Positions 36,691-47,093 are shown, numbered from the stretch's first letter. The stretch: DNA of 64,000 nt from Comamonas sp. BIGb0152 (GCF_024809975.1 NZ_JANUDY010000001.1:248001-312000); one strand, 5' to 3'. Program-made: numbers and translations. The notes: generated by a model from the sequence alone, not told the origin.

Positions 36691-36863
36691 ATCACTCCTC
36701 AATTTGACAATATGGCGGCACCGTATTCGCGAAGATTCAAGCCGTTTGCGATGGAGCCGTGCCGGAATTGGAGGGGCATCTAGCCTCAAGGTTCCACCCG
36801 TGCATCTCCATCAGATAGGCGGCAAACCACCGGTTTCAAGCCTTCAGCGCTGAAAGGCATAAA

Positions 36864-36888
36864 AAAACACCTGCAAGCAGGTGTTTTT
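36864..36888. terminator. Terminator between rseA and mucD
   Basis: AAAACACCTGC pairs with GCAGGTGTTTT around two bases, with A and T runs on both sides, so it can act in either direction. It is 25 bases after the rseA stop. Confidence 0.88.
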
Positions 36889-36912
36889 GGCAGGTTCAGG
36901 CGATGTTCAGCT

Positions 36913-37680
36913 TCAGCACAGCCGCGAAGCCTTGTCCGCGCAACCACCGGTACGCTTCTCGGCATTGAAGGTGGCATTGCGCAAGAAGCCAGCAGGCATC
37001 TGCAAGTTGGCAGTCACGCCAATCTGGCCGCGGGCAGCGAGCACCTCATCCAAACGCGGATCGCGCAGCATGATGGTGGAGTTCTGGCCTACCGTCACTT
37101 GCTGTTCAATGAAACCTTGCGCGTTGGCAGCAGCAGGCCGGGTAGAGGCTGCAGAAGCCAGCACTTGCGGCGTTGCAGCGCTTGCTAGCTGTTGCTGCGC
37201 GTTGCCGCCTGCACCACCCGAGAGCAAGCCCATGCTGTTCCAGCCCACCATGGCCACAGCGGCCACCGTGGCAAAACCGGCCACCATCTTCCAGCGGAAG
37301 ACGGAATGGTTGGCGGCCTCCGCACTGCCCGCCACGGAGGCTGCGGTTGCTGCAGTGGACACCGCAGGCACAGCGACCACGCCAGGTGCTGGCTGGCCTT
37401 GGGTCATCAACGGCGGCTCCAGCGCAATCCTGGCATTCAGCGCATCCAGAAATGCCAGGCTATCGGAACAAGGGCTGTGCGCTGAGCGCATTGCGTCGCC
37501 TATTACCTGGTACGACTGCACCGAGGCATAGCAGGCCTGGTCGTCGGCCAAGTCCGGCAGCTCTGCCAGCAGCTGGCTGAGCGTTTGCTCATCCAGCTCA
37601 CCATCGATCCAGGCAGACAGCTGCTCGCAGGCCACCTCAGTGCTTTTGTTTGATGCTTGGGTTTCGAGATTCATAGCCAT
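36913..37680 (-). CDS. rseA: Anti-sigma-E factor RseA
   Basis: 255 residues from ATG 37680 (TAGGAAT upstream). The cytoplasmic sigma-binding domain reads CEQLSAWIDGELDEQTLSQLL (about residues 17-37) and ACYASVQSYQVIGDAMR. One helix (KMVAGFATVAAVAMVGWNSMG, about 135-155) crosses the membrane; the periplasmic part ends with DPRLDEVLAARGQIG and a tail containing GGCADKASRLC. It binds RpoE at the inner membrane until cleaved under envelope stress. Gap to rpoE is 51 bases. No rseB/mucB gene follows, unlike in gamma-proteobacteria. Confidence 0.88.
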   Translation of the reverse strand: MAMNLETQASNKSTEVACEQLSAWIDGELDEQTLSQLLAELPDLADDQACYASVQSYQVIGDAMRSAHSPCSDSLAFLDALNARIALEPPLMTQGQPAPGVVAVPAVSTAATAASVAGSAEAANHSVFRWKMVAGFATVAAVAMVGWNSMGLLSGGAGGNAQQQLASAATPQVLASAASTRPAAANAQGFIEQQVTVGQNSTIMLRDPRLDEVLAARGQIGVTANLQMPAGFLRNATFNAEKRTGGCADKASRLC

Positions 37681-37731
37681 ATTCCTAGCGGGCCCCAGGC
37701 CCTTGCAGCCAGTCATCACACTCATAAACAG

Positions 37732-38367
37732 CTACCAACGCTTGCCGGACTGGCGCTCAAGCATGGGCTTTACCTTGGCGGAAATCGCCTCGCGGGCGCG
37801 GAAAATACGCGACCGAACGGTACCGATGGGACAATCCATCGCGGCGGCAATGTCTTCATAAGACATGCCTTCAATCTCGCGCAGCACGATGGCCTGGCGC
37901 AGGTCTTCGGGCAACGCATCCATCGCGGTGTTCACAGCCTGGGCAATTTCCTTGGCTGCAATCACCGTTTCCGGCGTTTCATCGGTCGTTAGTTCTCGCC
38001 CGGGCACATAAGTTTCATCGTCGTCATCTTTTGCTCGCAGCGCGCTTTCCGTCATCACTGGATTGCGGATCAGCTCTACCATCGCCTTTTTGGCGGTGTT
38101 CACAGCGATCCGGTAGAGCCAGGTATAAAACTGGGCATCACCCCGAAACTGCGGCAGCGCCCGATAGGCGCGCAAAAATGTCTCTTGTGCCAGATCGGGC
38201 ACCAAATCCACATCGCGCACCATGCGCCCAATCAAACGTTCAATGCGACGTTGGTACTTCAGCACCAGCAGGCCATAGGCCTTTTGATCTCCTGCCACCG
38301 TGCGCTGCACCAGGTGCAGATCGCTGTCATTTGCATTCGGGGTACTGGCCGTTGGCGTTCCCGTCAT
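37732..38367 (-). CDS. rpoE: RNA polymerase sigma-E factor (ECF)
   Basis: 211 residues. Region 2 is RIERLIGRMVRDVDLVPDLAQETFLRAYRALPQFRGDAQFYTWLYRIAVNTA (about residues 45-97) and region 4 is LREIEGMSYEDIAAAMDCPIGTVRSRIFRAREAI near the C-terminus, the close RpoE/AlgU type. ATG at 38367 (GAGGG upstream) is preferred to one 15 bases earlier without a ribosome site. It directs the envelope stress regulon together with RseA (next gene) and MucD. The sequences quoted only locate the regions. Confidence 0.95.
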   Translation of the reverse strand: MTGTPTASTPNANDSDLHLVQRTVAGDQKAYGLLVLKYQRRIERLIGRMVRDVDLVPDLAQETFLRAYRALPQFRGDAQFYTWLYRIAVNTAKKAMVELIRNPVMTESALRAKDDDDETYVPGRELTTDETPETVIAAKEIAQAVNTAMDALPEDLRQAIVLREIEGMSYEDIAAAMDCPIGTVRSRIFRAREAISAKVKPMLERQSGKRW

Positions 38368-38427
38368 AAAAGTGGCCCTCATGGCGCTACAAGCTTGCAG
38401 CTATTGTTGTGGTTGTTCAGCTGTAGG

Positions 38428-38955
38428 CTACACCGGATGGATGTCTTGCGGTTCAGCAGCAAGCGACGAGTATAAAACCCGACGAATATCCAGCCAACGC
38501 TCTGGATTAGAGGCTCGCGCCACAAGCAGCCACTGACTGCGCCGGGGCGCTGGCCCCCGCTGCGCCTGCAGCAAAAGCCAGGATTGCCCATCCATCAACA
38601 CCGCTAGGTGCGCCAAGTCGATGCGGTGTTCAGATGCCAGCACACCTTGCCCAAGGCACCACTGAGAGCCCGTCCAGCACAAAGAAGTTCCGCGCGGCCA
38701 CAGCGGCATGCGCCAAACGATGGTGATCACCAACGCCAGCACCGCTACGGCCACCGTGCGCGCGATCGCAGAAGGTGCCGAGGCATGCATCCACACCACA
38801 GAAAGCGCCACGACGAGACCGACCCAGGCTGCCAGCAACAGCCGGATGCGTGCTGGCTGAGGCAGTGCATAGGACTGAAACGCCAAGAGCGCACGATGGC
38901 GCTGCGCAGAAGGAATCGTCGGCATACAGCGCCATTGTTCCCACGCAATGGCCAT
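38428..38955 (-). CDS. Hypothetical membrane protein between fabF and rpoE
   Basis: About 175 residues. Two hydrophobic segments (IRLLLAAWVGLVVALSVVWM and IARTVAVAVLALVITIVWRM) are followed by a soluble part with WPRGTSLCWTGSQWCLGQG and DLAHLAVLMDGQSWLLLQAQ. This resembles a short protein of unknown function found at this place in other Comamonadaceae. Start is uncertain: ATG 38955, ATG 38925 or GTG 38985. It ends 60 bases before rpoE, so it may be co-transcribed. Confidence 0.65.
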   Translation of the reverse strand: MAIAWEQWRCMPTIPSAQRHRALLAFQSYALPQPARIRLLLAAWVGLVVALSVVWMHASAPSAIARTVAVAVLALVITIVWRMPLWPRGTSLCWTGSQWCLGQGVLASEHRIDLAHLAVLMDGQSWLLLQAQRGPAPRRSQWLLVARASNPERWLDIRRVLYSSLAAEPQDIHPV

Positions 38956-39021
38956 GCATCCAGCGGGACAAACCCCCTGCGGCACTGGCTATGCAGGCTG
39001 TGCAGGCTGGGCTGGCATCCT

Positions 39022-39052
39022 AAAAAACAAAGGCCTCTGCAAGAGAGGCCTT
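39022..39052 (-). terminator. Rho-independent terminator of the fab operon
   Basis: AAGGCCTCT pairs with AGAGGCCTT; on the minus strand a T-rich tail follows. It lies 40 bases past the fabF stop. Confidence 0.9.
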
Positions 39053-39092
39053 AGAAGGGAGCTGAACTGCGGCGTCTCTCAGACGCCCGCTC

Positions 39093-40337
39093 TCAGACCC
39101 GTTTGAACACCAAGGTGCCGTTCGTGCCGCCAAAACCAAAATTGTTCTTGACGGCGATTTCCAGCTTGGCATCACGTGCGGTGTTGGCACAGTAGTCCAG
39201 ATCGCATTCCGGATCCTGGTCCACCAGATTGATGGTTGGCGGAATCTTCTGGTCCTTCAAGGCCATCACGGTGAAAACGCTCTCCAGACCGCCGGCCCCG
39301 CCCAGCAAATGGCCGGTCATGGATTTGGTCGAGCTGATCACCATCTTCTTGGCATGGTCGCCCATGGCCGCCTTGATGGCATTGGTCTCGTTGAGGTCAC
39401 CCAGTGGGGTGGAGGTGCCGTGGGCATTGAGGTAGTCCACCTGGTCGGCGTTGACACCTGCATTGCGCAAAGCAGCCAGCATGGCGCGGCGTGGGCCGTC
39501 CATATTGGGCGCGGTCATGTGACCGGCGTCAGCGCTCATGCCATAACCCAGCAACTCGGCGTAGATCTTGGCACCACGGGCCTTGGCGTGTTCGTACTCT
39601 TCGAGCACGACAATGCCAGCGCCCTCACCCAGTACAAAGCCATCACGGCCCTTGTCCCAGGGGCGCGATGCGGCCTTGGGATCGTCGTTGCGTGTGGACA
39701 GCGCGCGCATTGCTGCGAACCCACCCACACCCAACGGAGAAACAGTAGCTTCGGTACCACCTGCCACCATGACGTCGGCATCGCCGTACTCAATCATGCG
39801 ACCGGCTTCACCAATGCAGTGCAAACCTGTCGTGCAAGCAGTCACCACCGACAGGTTCGGGCCCTTGAAGCCAAAACGCATCGATACATGACCTGCGACC
39901 ATATTGATGATGGACGCGGGAACAAAGAAAGGCGTGATGCGGCGCGCACCACGGCGCTCATATTCACCGTGCGTGTTCTCGATCAGTGGCAGGCCACCAA
40001 TACCCGAACCAATCACACAGCCAATACGAGTTGCGAGCTCTTCATCCAATGCCTCGCCCAAAGGCAGGCCGGCGTCTTTCACTGCCTCTTGGGCAGCGGC
40101 AATGCCGTAATGAATGAAGGAGTCCATCGTGCGTGCTTCCTTGGCACTCATATAGGACTCAAGATCGAAGCCTTTGACCTCACCTGCAATCTTGCAGCTG
40201 AAATCGGTGGTGTCGAACTTGGTAATGAGGTCAATGCCGGATTGACCGGCCAAAATGTTGGACCAGGCCTCAGCAACCGTGTTACCCACGGGGCTGATGC
40301 AACCCAGACCAGTCACGACGACGCGACGGCGACTCAT
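39093..40337 (-). CDS. fabF: 3-oxoacyl-ACP synthase II
   Basis: 414 residues. The catalytic Cys is in [15 protein letters not shown] (about residue 165); the two His are in [15 protein letters not shown] and [11 protein letters not shown]-terminus [17 protein letters not shown] is typical. It condenses malonyl-ACP with long acyl-ACPs in fatty acid elongation. Last gene of the fab cluster, 84 bases after acpP. Confidence 0.98.
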   Translation of the reverse strand: MSRRRVVVTGLGCISPVGNTVAEAWSNILAGQSGIDLITKFDTTDFSCKIAGEVKGFDLESYMSAKEARTMDSFIHYGIAAAQEAVKDAGLPLGEALDEELATRIGCVIGSGIGGLPLIENTHGEYERRGARRITPFFVPASIINMVAGHVSMRFGFKGPNLSVVTACTTGLHCIGEAGRMIEYGDADVMVAGGTEATVSPLGVGGFAAMRALSTRNDDPKAASRPWDKGRDGFVLGEGAGIVVLEEYEHAKARGAKIYAELLGYGMSADAGHMTAPNMDGPRRAMLAALRNAGVNADQVDYLNAHGTSTPLGDLNETNAIKAAMGDHAKKMVISSTKSMTGHLLGGAGGLESVFTVMALKDQKIPPTINLVDQDPECDLDYCANTARDAKLEIAVKNNFGFGGTNGTLVFKRV

Positions 40338-40421
40338 GCGTTACAACTTTCTTGTTGATCTCTCGGAAGATTGGCAGCAAGACACTTGCGCCACAAGGGC
40401 GCCAAGTGCATGCGCAATCAA

Positions 40422-40697
<276 letters not shown>

Positions 40698-40766
40698 CTA
40701 GCTGCTTCAGCAATACCTGAGTGCAACTTGCCGTCGCGAGGAAACGGCATTCAACTTTCGTCAAAT

Positions 40767-41513
40767 CTACATATACATGCCGCCATTGACATGCAACTCC
40801 TGTCCGGTCACGTATCCAGCGCCATCTGACGCCAAATAGACCACAGCGTTGGCAATGTCTTGCGGCTGTCCCAGCTTGCCCAAGGCAATCTGCGACTGCA
40901 GTGCTTTCTTCTGCTCTTCGGGCAACTGGGCCGTCATATCCGTCTCGATAAAACCAGGCGCCACGCAGTTGACCGTGATACCACGGCTGCCCAACTCCTT
41001 GGCCAGCGAGCGCGTCATACCTGCCACACCGGCCTTGGCCGCTGCATAGTTGGCCTGACCGGCATTGCCGGATGCACCTACCACGCTGGTGATGCTGATG
41101 ATACGGCCAAATCGCTGCTTCATCATCGGGCGGATGGCGGCACGGCTGGCGCCGAACACGGCCTTCAGATTGGTGCCCAGCACCGCATCCCAGTCCTCGT
41201 CCTTCATGCGCATGGCCAGGGTGTCGCGGGTGATGCCGGCGTTGTTGACCAGCACATGCAAGCCGCCTTGGGTCTTGACCAGGCTGTCAATCAGCGCCTC
41301 AACGGCTACGCCATTGTTCACATCCAGCGCCACGCCACGCGAGCCTGCGAAGGCCGACAGCGCCTGCGAGATCTTGGCAGCACCGTCTTCCGTCGTTGCC
41401 GTGCCGATCACCTGGTAGCCGGCAGCGCCCAGCGCCTGGGCGATGGCTGCGCCAATGCCGCGCGATGCGCCCGTAACCAGGGCGACTTTGGCTGTTGAAG
41501 TGGTTTCAGTCAT
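40767..41513 (-). CDS. fabG: 3-oxoacyl-ACP reductase
   Basis: 248 residues, short-chain dehydrogenase. NADPH-binding VTGASRGIGAAIAQAL at residues 14-29; NNAG in LVNNAGITRDTL; catalytic Ser in ISITSVVGASGN, Tyr and Lys in YAAAKAGV. C-terminus GQELHVNGGMYM is typical. Its start overlaps the fabD stop by 4 bases. Reduces 3-oxoacyl-ACP to the 3-hydroxy form. Confidence 0.98.
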   Translation of the reverse strand: MTETTSTAKVALVTGASRGIGAAIAQALGAAGYQVIGTATTEDGAAKISQALSAFAGSRGVALDVNNGVAVEALIDSLVKTQGGLHVLVNNAGITRDTLAMRMKDEDWDAVLGTNLKAVFGASRAAIRPMMKQRFGRIISITSVVGASGNAGQANYAAAKAGVAGMTRSLAKELGSRGITVNCVAPGFIETDMTAQLPEEQKKALQSQIALGKLGQPQDIANAVVYLASDGAGYVTGQELHVNGGMYM

Positions 41514-42454
41514 GCGATGGCTTCTTTGGTTTCTTGCAAAGTGGCGGGGTCATACAAGGCCACACCGACGAGTTCAGGATCAATGCGCTTGGTCATGCCG
41601 CTGAGCACCTTGCCCGGGCCGCATTCGACCAGGTGGGTCGCACCCAACGCCCGCAGGCGCTGCACGCACTCTACCCAGCGCACGGGGCCAAAGGCCTGGC
41701 GGTAGAGCGCATCACGGATGGCATCCGCATCAGTGGGCATCGCCACATCGATGTTGTTGAGCACCGGAATCTGGGGCGCAGCCAGCTGCAGCCCTGCCAG
41801 TGCCAGCTTGAGCTTCTCAGCGGCGGGCTTCATCAGGCTGGAATGGAAAGGTGCCGACACAGGCAGCGGCAGCGCGCGCTTGGCGCCTGCTTCCTTCACG
41901 GCCACGCTGGCCGCTTCCACTGCAGCCTTGGAGCCGGCAATGACCGTCTGGCCCGGGTCGTTGAAGTTCACCGCCTCAACCACCTCGGCACCGCCCAGCT
42001 GGGCCGTCACCTGAGCGCACACGGCCTTGACCTTGTCGGCATCGAGGCCCAGCACAGCGGCCATGGCACCAGCACCCACCGGCACCGCCTCTTGCATGGC
42101 AGCGCCACGCAGGCGCACCAAGGGCGCGGCCTGGCTCAGGGTCAGCACACCGGCGGCAACCAGGGCGGAATACTCGCCCAGCGAGTGACCAGCAACGGCC
42201 ATCGGCAGGGGGCCGCCTTCGGCTTGCCAAACGCGCCAAGCGGCCACACCGGCCACCAGCATCACGGGCTGGGTGTTGGCGGTCAGCGCCAGCGTCTCTT
42301 TGGGGCCGTTATGGATCAGCGCGCCCAGGTCTTCACTCAGCGCGTCCGAGGCTTCCTGCAGCGCCTGAACGACAGCAGGGTGGCTGCCCCAGGCATCCAA
42401 CATGCCCACGGCCTGCGAGCCTTGGCCCGGAAAAACAAATGCAAAAGCGCTCAT
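41510..42454 (-). CDS. fabD: Malonyl-CoA:ACP transacylase
   Basis: 314 residues. FVFPGQGSQAVGM at the N-terminus, nucleophile Ser in VAGHSLGEYSALVAAG (about residue 90) and catalytic His in VSAPFHSSLM. Loads malonate onto AcpP. 62 bases after fabH and overlapping fabG by 4 bases. Confidence 0.98.
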   Translation of the reverse strand: MSAFAFVFPGQGSQAVGMLDAWGSHPAVVQALQEASDALSEDLGALIHNGPKETLALTANTQPVMLVAGVAAWRVWQAEGGPLPMAVAGHSLGEYSALVAAGVLTLSQAAPLVRLRGAAMQEAVPVGAGAMAAVLGLDADKVKAVCAQVTAQLGGAEVVEAVNFNDPGQTVIAGSKAAVEAASVAVKEAGAKRALPLPVSAPFHSSLMKPAAEKLKLALAGLQLAAPQIPVLNNIDVAMPTDADAIRDALYRQAFGPVRWVECVQRLRALGATHLVECGPGKVLSGMTKRIDPELVGVALYDPATLQETKEAIA

Positions 42455-42516
42455 GTCTCGGTCAAATCAGTATTTTTATCAAACAAGGTTCAGGCAGTCT
42501 GCAGCTAGCCGCAATG

Positions 42517-43497
42517 CTACATTTTCAGCAGCACGGCACCCCAGGTGAAGCCACCGCCCACGCCTTCGAGCATGACGTTCTGGCCTGGCTTGACCTGGCC
42601 GCTGCGCACCGCATGGTCCAGCGCCAAAGGGATCGACGCGGCCGACGTATTGCCATGCTGGTCCACGGTAACCACCACCTTCTCCGGTGCCAGCTTGAGC
42701 TTGCGCGCCGTGCTCATCATGATGCGCAAATTGGCCTGGTGCGGAATCAGCCAATCAATATCGGATTCCTGCATGTTCGCCTTGTCCAAGGCGGCACGCG
42801 CGGCCTTGTCCAGCACGCCAACCGCCAGCTTGAAGACAGCCTGGCCATCCATGCGCAACAAGGGCGAGCCAATCACCTGGCCACCCGAGACATTGCCCGG
42901 CACGCACAGGATATCGACATGGCTGCCATCGGCATGCAGCTCGGTGGCCAAGATACCGGGGCGGTCAGAGGCCTCCAGCACCACGGCACCGGCACCATCG
43001 CCAAACAACACACAGGTGGTGCGGTCGTTGAAGTCCAGGATGCGGCTGAATACTTCAGCGCCCACCACCAGCACGCGCTTGGCCGTGCCGGACTTGATCA
43101 TCGAATCAGCCACCGTCAGCGCATAGACGAAACCGCTGCACACGGCCTGCATGTCAAACACTGGGCAACCATTGGCAATGCCCAGCTTGTTTTGCAGGAT
43201 GGCGGCAGTCGACGGGAACACCATGTCCGGCGTCGAGGTCGCGACGATGATCAGGTCGATATCGCTCGCCTGAATATTGGCCGCCTGGAGCGCATTTTTC
43301 GATGCCTCCAGTGCCAGATCGCTGGCAGCCACATCGGCGCTCGCGAAATGGCGCGCCTTGATGCCGGTGCGCTCGACAATCCACTCGTCGGAGGTTTCCA
43401 GACCGCGCGTGGCCAGCTCAGCGGCTAACTCATCATTGGTGACACGGCGTGGCGGCAGGTAACTGCCTGTGCCGGTAATGCGGGAATAAATACTCAT
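42517..43497 (-). CDS. fabH: 3-oxoacyl-ACP synthase III
   Basis: 326 residues. Catalytic Cys in [17 protein letters not shown] (about residue 113), His in [10 protein letters not shown] and Asn in [12 protein letters not shown]. Starts [18 protein letters not shown]. It begins the chain by joining acetyl-CoA to malonyl-ACP. Only 5 bases separate it from the plsX stop, so the two are tightly coupled. Confidence 0.98.
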   Translation of the reverse strand: MSIYSRITGTGSYLPPRRVTNDELAAELATRGLETSDEWIVERTGIKARHFASADVAASDLALEASKNALQAANIQASDIDLIIVATSTPDMVFPSTAAILQNKLGIANGCPVFDMQAVCSGFVYALTVADSMIKSGTAKRVLVVGAEVFSRILDFNDRTTCVLFGDGAGAVVLEASDRPGILATELHADGSHVDILCVPGNVSGGQVIGSPLLRMDGQAVFKLAVGVLDKAARAALDKANMQESDIDWLIPHQANLRIMMSTARKLKLAPEKVVVTVDQHGNTSAASIPLALDHAVRSGQVKPGQNVMLEGVGGGFTWGAVLLKM

Positions 43498-43502
43498 CGA
43501 AT

Positions 43503-44555
43503 TCAGGTAGGAGACGTCACGGTTCTGGCAGCAGCGGCGCTGTCTGCCGACATCAGCAAGGGCGCAGCCGTCTGAATCTTGGTCTGCACACGCCCCAGCA
43601 AATCATTGCGGGCGGCGTCATAAGCGCGCCGCAGGGCATGCTCATACGCCACCGCATCGGCCGAGCCATGGCTTTTGAATACCAGGCCACGCAAACCGAG
43701 CAATGCAGCCCCATTGTAGCGGCGGTGGTCCACGCGCTTCATCAAGCGCGCCAGCACCGGGTAAGCGATCACTGCGGCCAGCTTGGTGAACAGGTTGCGC
43801 TTGAACTCTTGCTTGAGCCCGTTGCTGATCATGCTGGCAACCCCTTCGCTAGCTTTGAGCGCGACATTGCCGACAAAGCCGTCACAGGTGACGATATCCA
43901 CCGTGCCTTTGAAGATATCGTTGCCTTCGACATTGCCGTAAAAATTGAGGTAACCCGATTGGCCTGCAGCGCGCAGCAGCTCGCCGGCACGCTTAATGAC
44001 CTCACTGCCCTTGATGGCTTCTTCACCAATATTGAGCAGGCCGACGCTGGGGTTTTCCTTGTCTTCCAGCGCGCTGACCAAGGCCGAGCCCATGACAGCG
44101 AACTGCAGCAAATGCTCTGCACTGCAGTCCACATTGGCGCCCAGATCCAGCACCGTGGTGGCACCGCCCTTGGCTTGGGGAATCTGAGAGGCGATCGCTG
44201 GGCGGTCAATGCCATCGAGCGTTTTGAGCACATAGCGGGCAATGGCCATCAGCGCGCCCGTATTGCCGGCCGACACCGCAGCCAGTGCAGCGCCCGATTT
44301 CACCTGGGCAATGGCCACCCGCATCGAAGAATCTTTCTTCCTGCGCAGAGCCACCTCAACCGGGTCATCCATAGTGACCACTTCACTGGCATGCACGATG
44401 GTCGCGCGCGCGTGCTGAAAAGACTGCAACGCCTCGGCCTGCCCGACCATCAGCAGATGGGCATCGGGGTGGCTATCCAAAAACTTTTTGCATGCAGGCA
44501 GCGTGACACGGATACCCGCATCCCCACCCATGCAATCCACGGCCAGTGTGATCAT
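43503..44555 (-). CDS. plsX: Phosphate acyltransferase PlsX
   Basis: 350 residues. Starts [20 protein letters not shown]; contains [38 protein letters not shown] and [21 protein letters not shown]. Makes acyl-phosphate from acyl-ACP, the first step of phospholipid synthesis with PlsY. Follows rpmF by 131 bases that include a terminator-like hairpin, so expression from ribosomal-protein transcription is likely attenuated. Confidence 0.97.
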   Translation of the reverse strand: MITLAVDCMGGDAGIRVTLPACKKFLDSHPDAHLLMVGQAEALQSFQHARATIVHASEVVTMDDPVEVALRRKKDSSMRVAIAQVKSGAALAAVSAGNTGALMAIARYVLKTLDGIDRPAIASQIPQAKGGATTVLDLGANVDCSAEHLLQFAVMGSALVSALEDKENPSVGLLNIGEEAIKGSEVIKRAGELLRAAGQSGYLNFYGNVEGNDIFKGTVDIVTCDGFVGNVALKASEGVASMISNGLKQEFKRNLFTKLAAVIAYPVLARLMKRVDHRRYNGAALLGLRGLVFKSHGSADAVAYEHALRRAYDAARNDLLGRVQTKIQTAAPLLMSADSAAAARTVTSPT

Positions 44556-44633
44556 TCGTTCGGCAATTCTTTGACGTTATTCGCACCGAGTCACAGGCAG
44601 ATGACGCCTTGCACGGCCACCCAATACGGCAAT

Positions 44634-44673
44634 AAAAAAGGCCCGCGCTACTACGTAGCTGCGGGCCTTTTTT
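44634..44673 (-). terminator. Terminator or attenuator between rpmF and plsX
   Basis: AAAAAAGGCCCGC pairs with GCGGGCCTTTTTT, and the loop itself can fold (GCTAC/GTAGC). Symmetric A/T runs allow action on both strands. Confidence 0.88.
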
Positions 44674-44686
44674 ATACAGCTATGGC

Positions 44687-44869
44687 TTAGGCTTCCGACT
44701 TGTTCTTCAGAACTTGGCGGCCGCGGTAGAAACCGTTAGGGCTGATGTGGTGGCGCATGTGGGTTTCACCGGTGGTGGGTTCCACAGCGATTCCAGGCAC
44801 GTTCAGTGCATTGTGCGAACGGTGCATGCCGCGCTTGGAAGGGGATTTCTTGTTTTGTTGAACAGCCAT
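44687..44869 (-). CDS. rpmF: 50S ribosomal protein L32
   Basis: 60 residues: [20 protein letters not shown] at the start and [15 protein letters not shown] near the end. This is the zinc-free beta-proteobacterial form. ATG at 44869 is preceded by CAGGAGCCACC. It lies between yceD and plsX, the standard order. Confidence 0.98.
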   Translation of the reverse strand: MAVQQNKKSPSKRGMHRSHNALNVPGIAVEPTTGETHMRHHISPNGFYRGRQVLKNKSEA

Positions 44870-45025
44870 GGTGGCTCCTGAGTCTTGAAAGGGTTGGTGA
44901 CATGGCCTGCGTAAACACAAACGCATGCCCTAAATTTACGCGACTGGCCCATTAAAGACACGAGGGGATTCGCGCGAAGCCTCAAATTATAGCAAAAATC
45001 ACGTGGTGGCTTCAAGCCACCCACA

Positions 45026-45583
45026 CTAGGATTGGTTTTTATCGATGCGCAGTGACGCCAAAGCCGCAAAAGGGTTGGTTTTTTCCACAGGGCTGTTGTC
45101 AAAATCCTGGGTCGCAGACTCCAGCTTGACCTCGACCGGGCACACCTCGTGCATCGGCACCATGGGCAAAGCCATCAGCAGCTCGTCTTCAATCAGCTCC
45201 AGCGCATCTGTCAGCGGTTCGAGCACCAGCAGGTCTTCGTCGCTCTCGTCATCCATGGCCGCTGCCGTCGCTTCGTCTTTCACAAAGCGGAAAGAACGGC
45301 TGCTTTCCACCGCCACATCCACCGGGCGCATGCAGCGCTGGCACTGCATTTGCATCTGCGCTTCGGCATGCAGATGCAGCCAGGCCTGGCCTGCTCCGGC
45401 GGAAGACCCTACCCACTCGCCATCCAAGACCCAGCGTACGGGCTCGGCCGCTGCGGCTTCCCCGCGCAAATCATCGGCCAGCAAACGGCGCAGCTGCCCC
45501 AAGGGCAATTCGCCCTCCAGTGCCGCTTCTTGTTGGGCAAACGCCTTGATGTCCAGGCGATTGACTGAAAATTCCTTTGTCAT
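45026..45583 (-). CDS. yceD: DUF177 (YceD) family protein
   Basis: 185 residues from ATG 45583. The conserved cysteines are in MQCQRCMRPVDV (about residue 83) and HEVCPVEVK, with the acidic stretch DDESDEDLLVLEPLTDALELIEDE between; ends NPFAALASLR, the family C-terminal motif. Located before rpmF, as in most proteobacteria. In plants and bacteria the family is linked to 23S rRNA accumulation. It diverges from maf, 26 bases away. Confidence 0.93.
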   Translation of the reverse strand: MTKEFSVNRLDIKAFAQQEAALEGELPLGQLRRLLADDLRGEAAAAEPVRWVLDGEWVGSSAGAGQAWLHLHAEAQMQMQCQRCMRPVDVAVESSRSFRFVKDEATAAAMDDESDEDLLVLEPLTDALELIEDELLMALPMVPMHEVCPVEVKLESATQDFDNSPVEKTNPFAALASLRIDKNQS

Positions 45584-45609
45584 GCGCGTCAGTGTAAGAG
45601 AATCTGGGC

Positions 45610-46206
45610 ATGTCTGAATCCCTGATGCCACGCGCCCTTGTACTGGGCTCCACCTCCCGCTACCGGCGAGAGCTTCTGTCGCGCTTTCGCCTGCCCTTCG
45701 AAACCGCCTCGCCCGATGTGGACGAAACCCCGCAACCCGGCGAAAGCCCCGCTGCCCTGGCCCTGCGCCTGGCTCTGGCCAAGGCCCATGCCGTGGCCGC
45801 CTTGTGGCCCGAGGCCATCGTGATCGGATCCGACCAGGTGGCCGACCTCCATGGCCAGCCCCTGGGCAAACCGATGGTGCACGACAAGGCCGTCGCACAG
45901 CTGCGCGCCATGAGCGGGCAAAGCATGCAGTTCCATACCGCTGTGGCCGTGGTTTGCAAGGCCAGCGGCTTTGCACAGGCCGATACCGCCGTGGTGCGCA
46001 CCGTCTTCCGCCCACTGGATGACGCCGAAATTGAGCGCTACCTATTGGCCGAGACGCCTTACGACTGCGCCGGCAGTGCCAAAAGCGAAGGCCTGGGCAT
46101 CACCCTGCTCGATGCGATTGAAAGCGACGACCCCACCGCCTTGATCGGCCTGCCCCTGATTCGCACAGCCCGCCTGCTGCGCGCTGCTGGATTGGTGTTG
46201 CCATGA
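45610..46206 (+). CDS. maf: Maf-type nucleotide pyrophosphatase (YceF type)
   Basis: 198 residues. LVLGSTSRYRRELLSRFRLPF near the N-terminus, then DVDETPQPGESP, VIGSDQVADLHGQPLGKP and DCAGSAKSEGLGI. The S-R-Y-R and D-E-T-P pattern is that of the YceF subgroup, reported to act on 7-methyl-GTP. It prevents non-canonical nucleotides from entering RNA. Its last 4 bases overlap the start of the next gene. Confidence 0.94.
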   Translation: MSESLMPRALVLGSTSRYRRELLSRFRLPFETASPDVDETPQPGESPAALALRLALAKAHAVAALWPEAIVIGSDQVADLHGQPLGKPMVHDKAVAQLRAMSGQSMQFHTAVAVVCKASGFAQADTAVVRTVFRPLDDAEIERYLLAETPYDCAGSAKSEGLGITLLDAIESDDPTALIGLPLIRTARLLRAAGLVLP

Positions 46207-46985
46207 ACCAACAAGTCAAAAAAGGACGTTTGTTCCTGGTACCCACCCCACTCGACTTTGGCTGCGCCACCGAGGCCCCGCTGGCCGATGTACTGCCCCT
46301 GCACACCGTGCAGACCGCAGCGCAGATCACCCACTGGATCTGCGAAAACGCCAAAAGCTGCCGCGCGTTTTTGAAACGGGTCGATGCCGTCGCACCCCTG
46401 GCCGCAGCACTGCAGCAGCAGCAGATTGCCGAGCTGCCGCGCGAAGCCCATAAAAAAGGCGACCACAACCCCCAGACCACCAGCAGCAGCGACAGCAGCG
46501 CGCTGCTGGCCGCAGCACTGCAAGGCCATGATGTGGGACTGGTCAGTGAGGCGGGCATGCCCGCCATTGCCGACCCGGGCAGCTCGGTGGTGCGCGCCGC
46601 CCATGATGCGGGGATTGAGGTGGTGCCGCTGGTAGGGCCCACCTCGCTGCTGCTGGCCCTGGCCGCCAGCGGCCTCAATGGCCAGAACTTTGCGTTTGTC
46701 GGCTATGTACCCAGCGATGCCACCGAGCGCAGCGCCCGCCTGCGGGAGCTGGAGCAACTGGCGCTGCGCCAGGGCCAGACGCAGATCTTTATCGAGACGC
46801 CCTACCGCAACCAGGCGCTGCTCGGCGCCCTGCTGCAAACTCTGCAGGCCAACACCCGTTTGTCGATCTCCAGCGGGCTGACCCTGGAGAGCGCCAGCAC
46901 GCAAAGCCGCCTGGTCAAACAGTGGAAGCCACTGAACACCAGCCTGGACAACCGCACACCGATGGTGTTCGCCATTGGCCGCTGA
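46203..46985 (+). CDS. SAM-dependent methyltransferase, tetrapyrrole-methylase fold (RsmI-like)
   Basis: 260 residues starting NQQVKKGRLFLVPTPLDFG. The core LVSEAGMPAIADPGSSVVRAAHDAGIEVVPLVGPTSLLLALAASG (located here at about residues 113-157) is the RsmI/YraL type, but the N-terminus lacks the GNLGD segment of true RsmI, so it is the shorter paralogue seen beside maf in beta-proteobacteria. The methyl acceptor is probably RNA. Overlaps maf by 4 bases. Confidence 0.85.
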   Translation: MNQQVKKGRLFLVPTPLDFGCATEAPLADVLPLHTVQTAAQITHWICENAKSCRAFLKRVDAVAPLAAALQQQQIAELPREAHKKGDHNPQTTSSSDSSALLAAALQGHDVGLVSEAGMPAIADPGSSVVRAAHDAGIEVVPLVGPTSLLLALAASGLNGQNFAFVGYVPSDATERSARLRELEQLALRQGQTQIFIETPYRNQALLGALLQTLQANTRLSISSGLTLESASTQSRLVKQWKPLNTSLDNRTPMVFAIGR

Positions 46986-47025
46986 GCGCTCGTGCGTTAG
47001 CGCGTTGGTGCGCTGATGGCACCCA

Positions 47026-47051
47026 CAAAAAAGCGGTGCCTCGGCACCGCT
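47026..47051 (-). terminator. Rho-independent terminator of sppA
   Basis: AGCGGTGCC pairs with GGCACCGCT around two bases; a T run follows on the minus strand. It also sits between the ends of two convergent genes. Confidence 0.88.
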
Positions 47052-47093
47052 TTCGCATTCAAACCCCCAGCACCGGGGCGCCAGGGCATGGAC

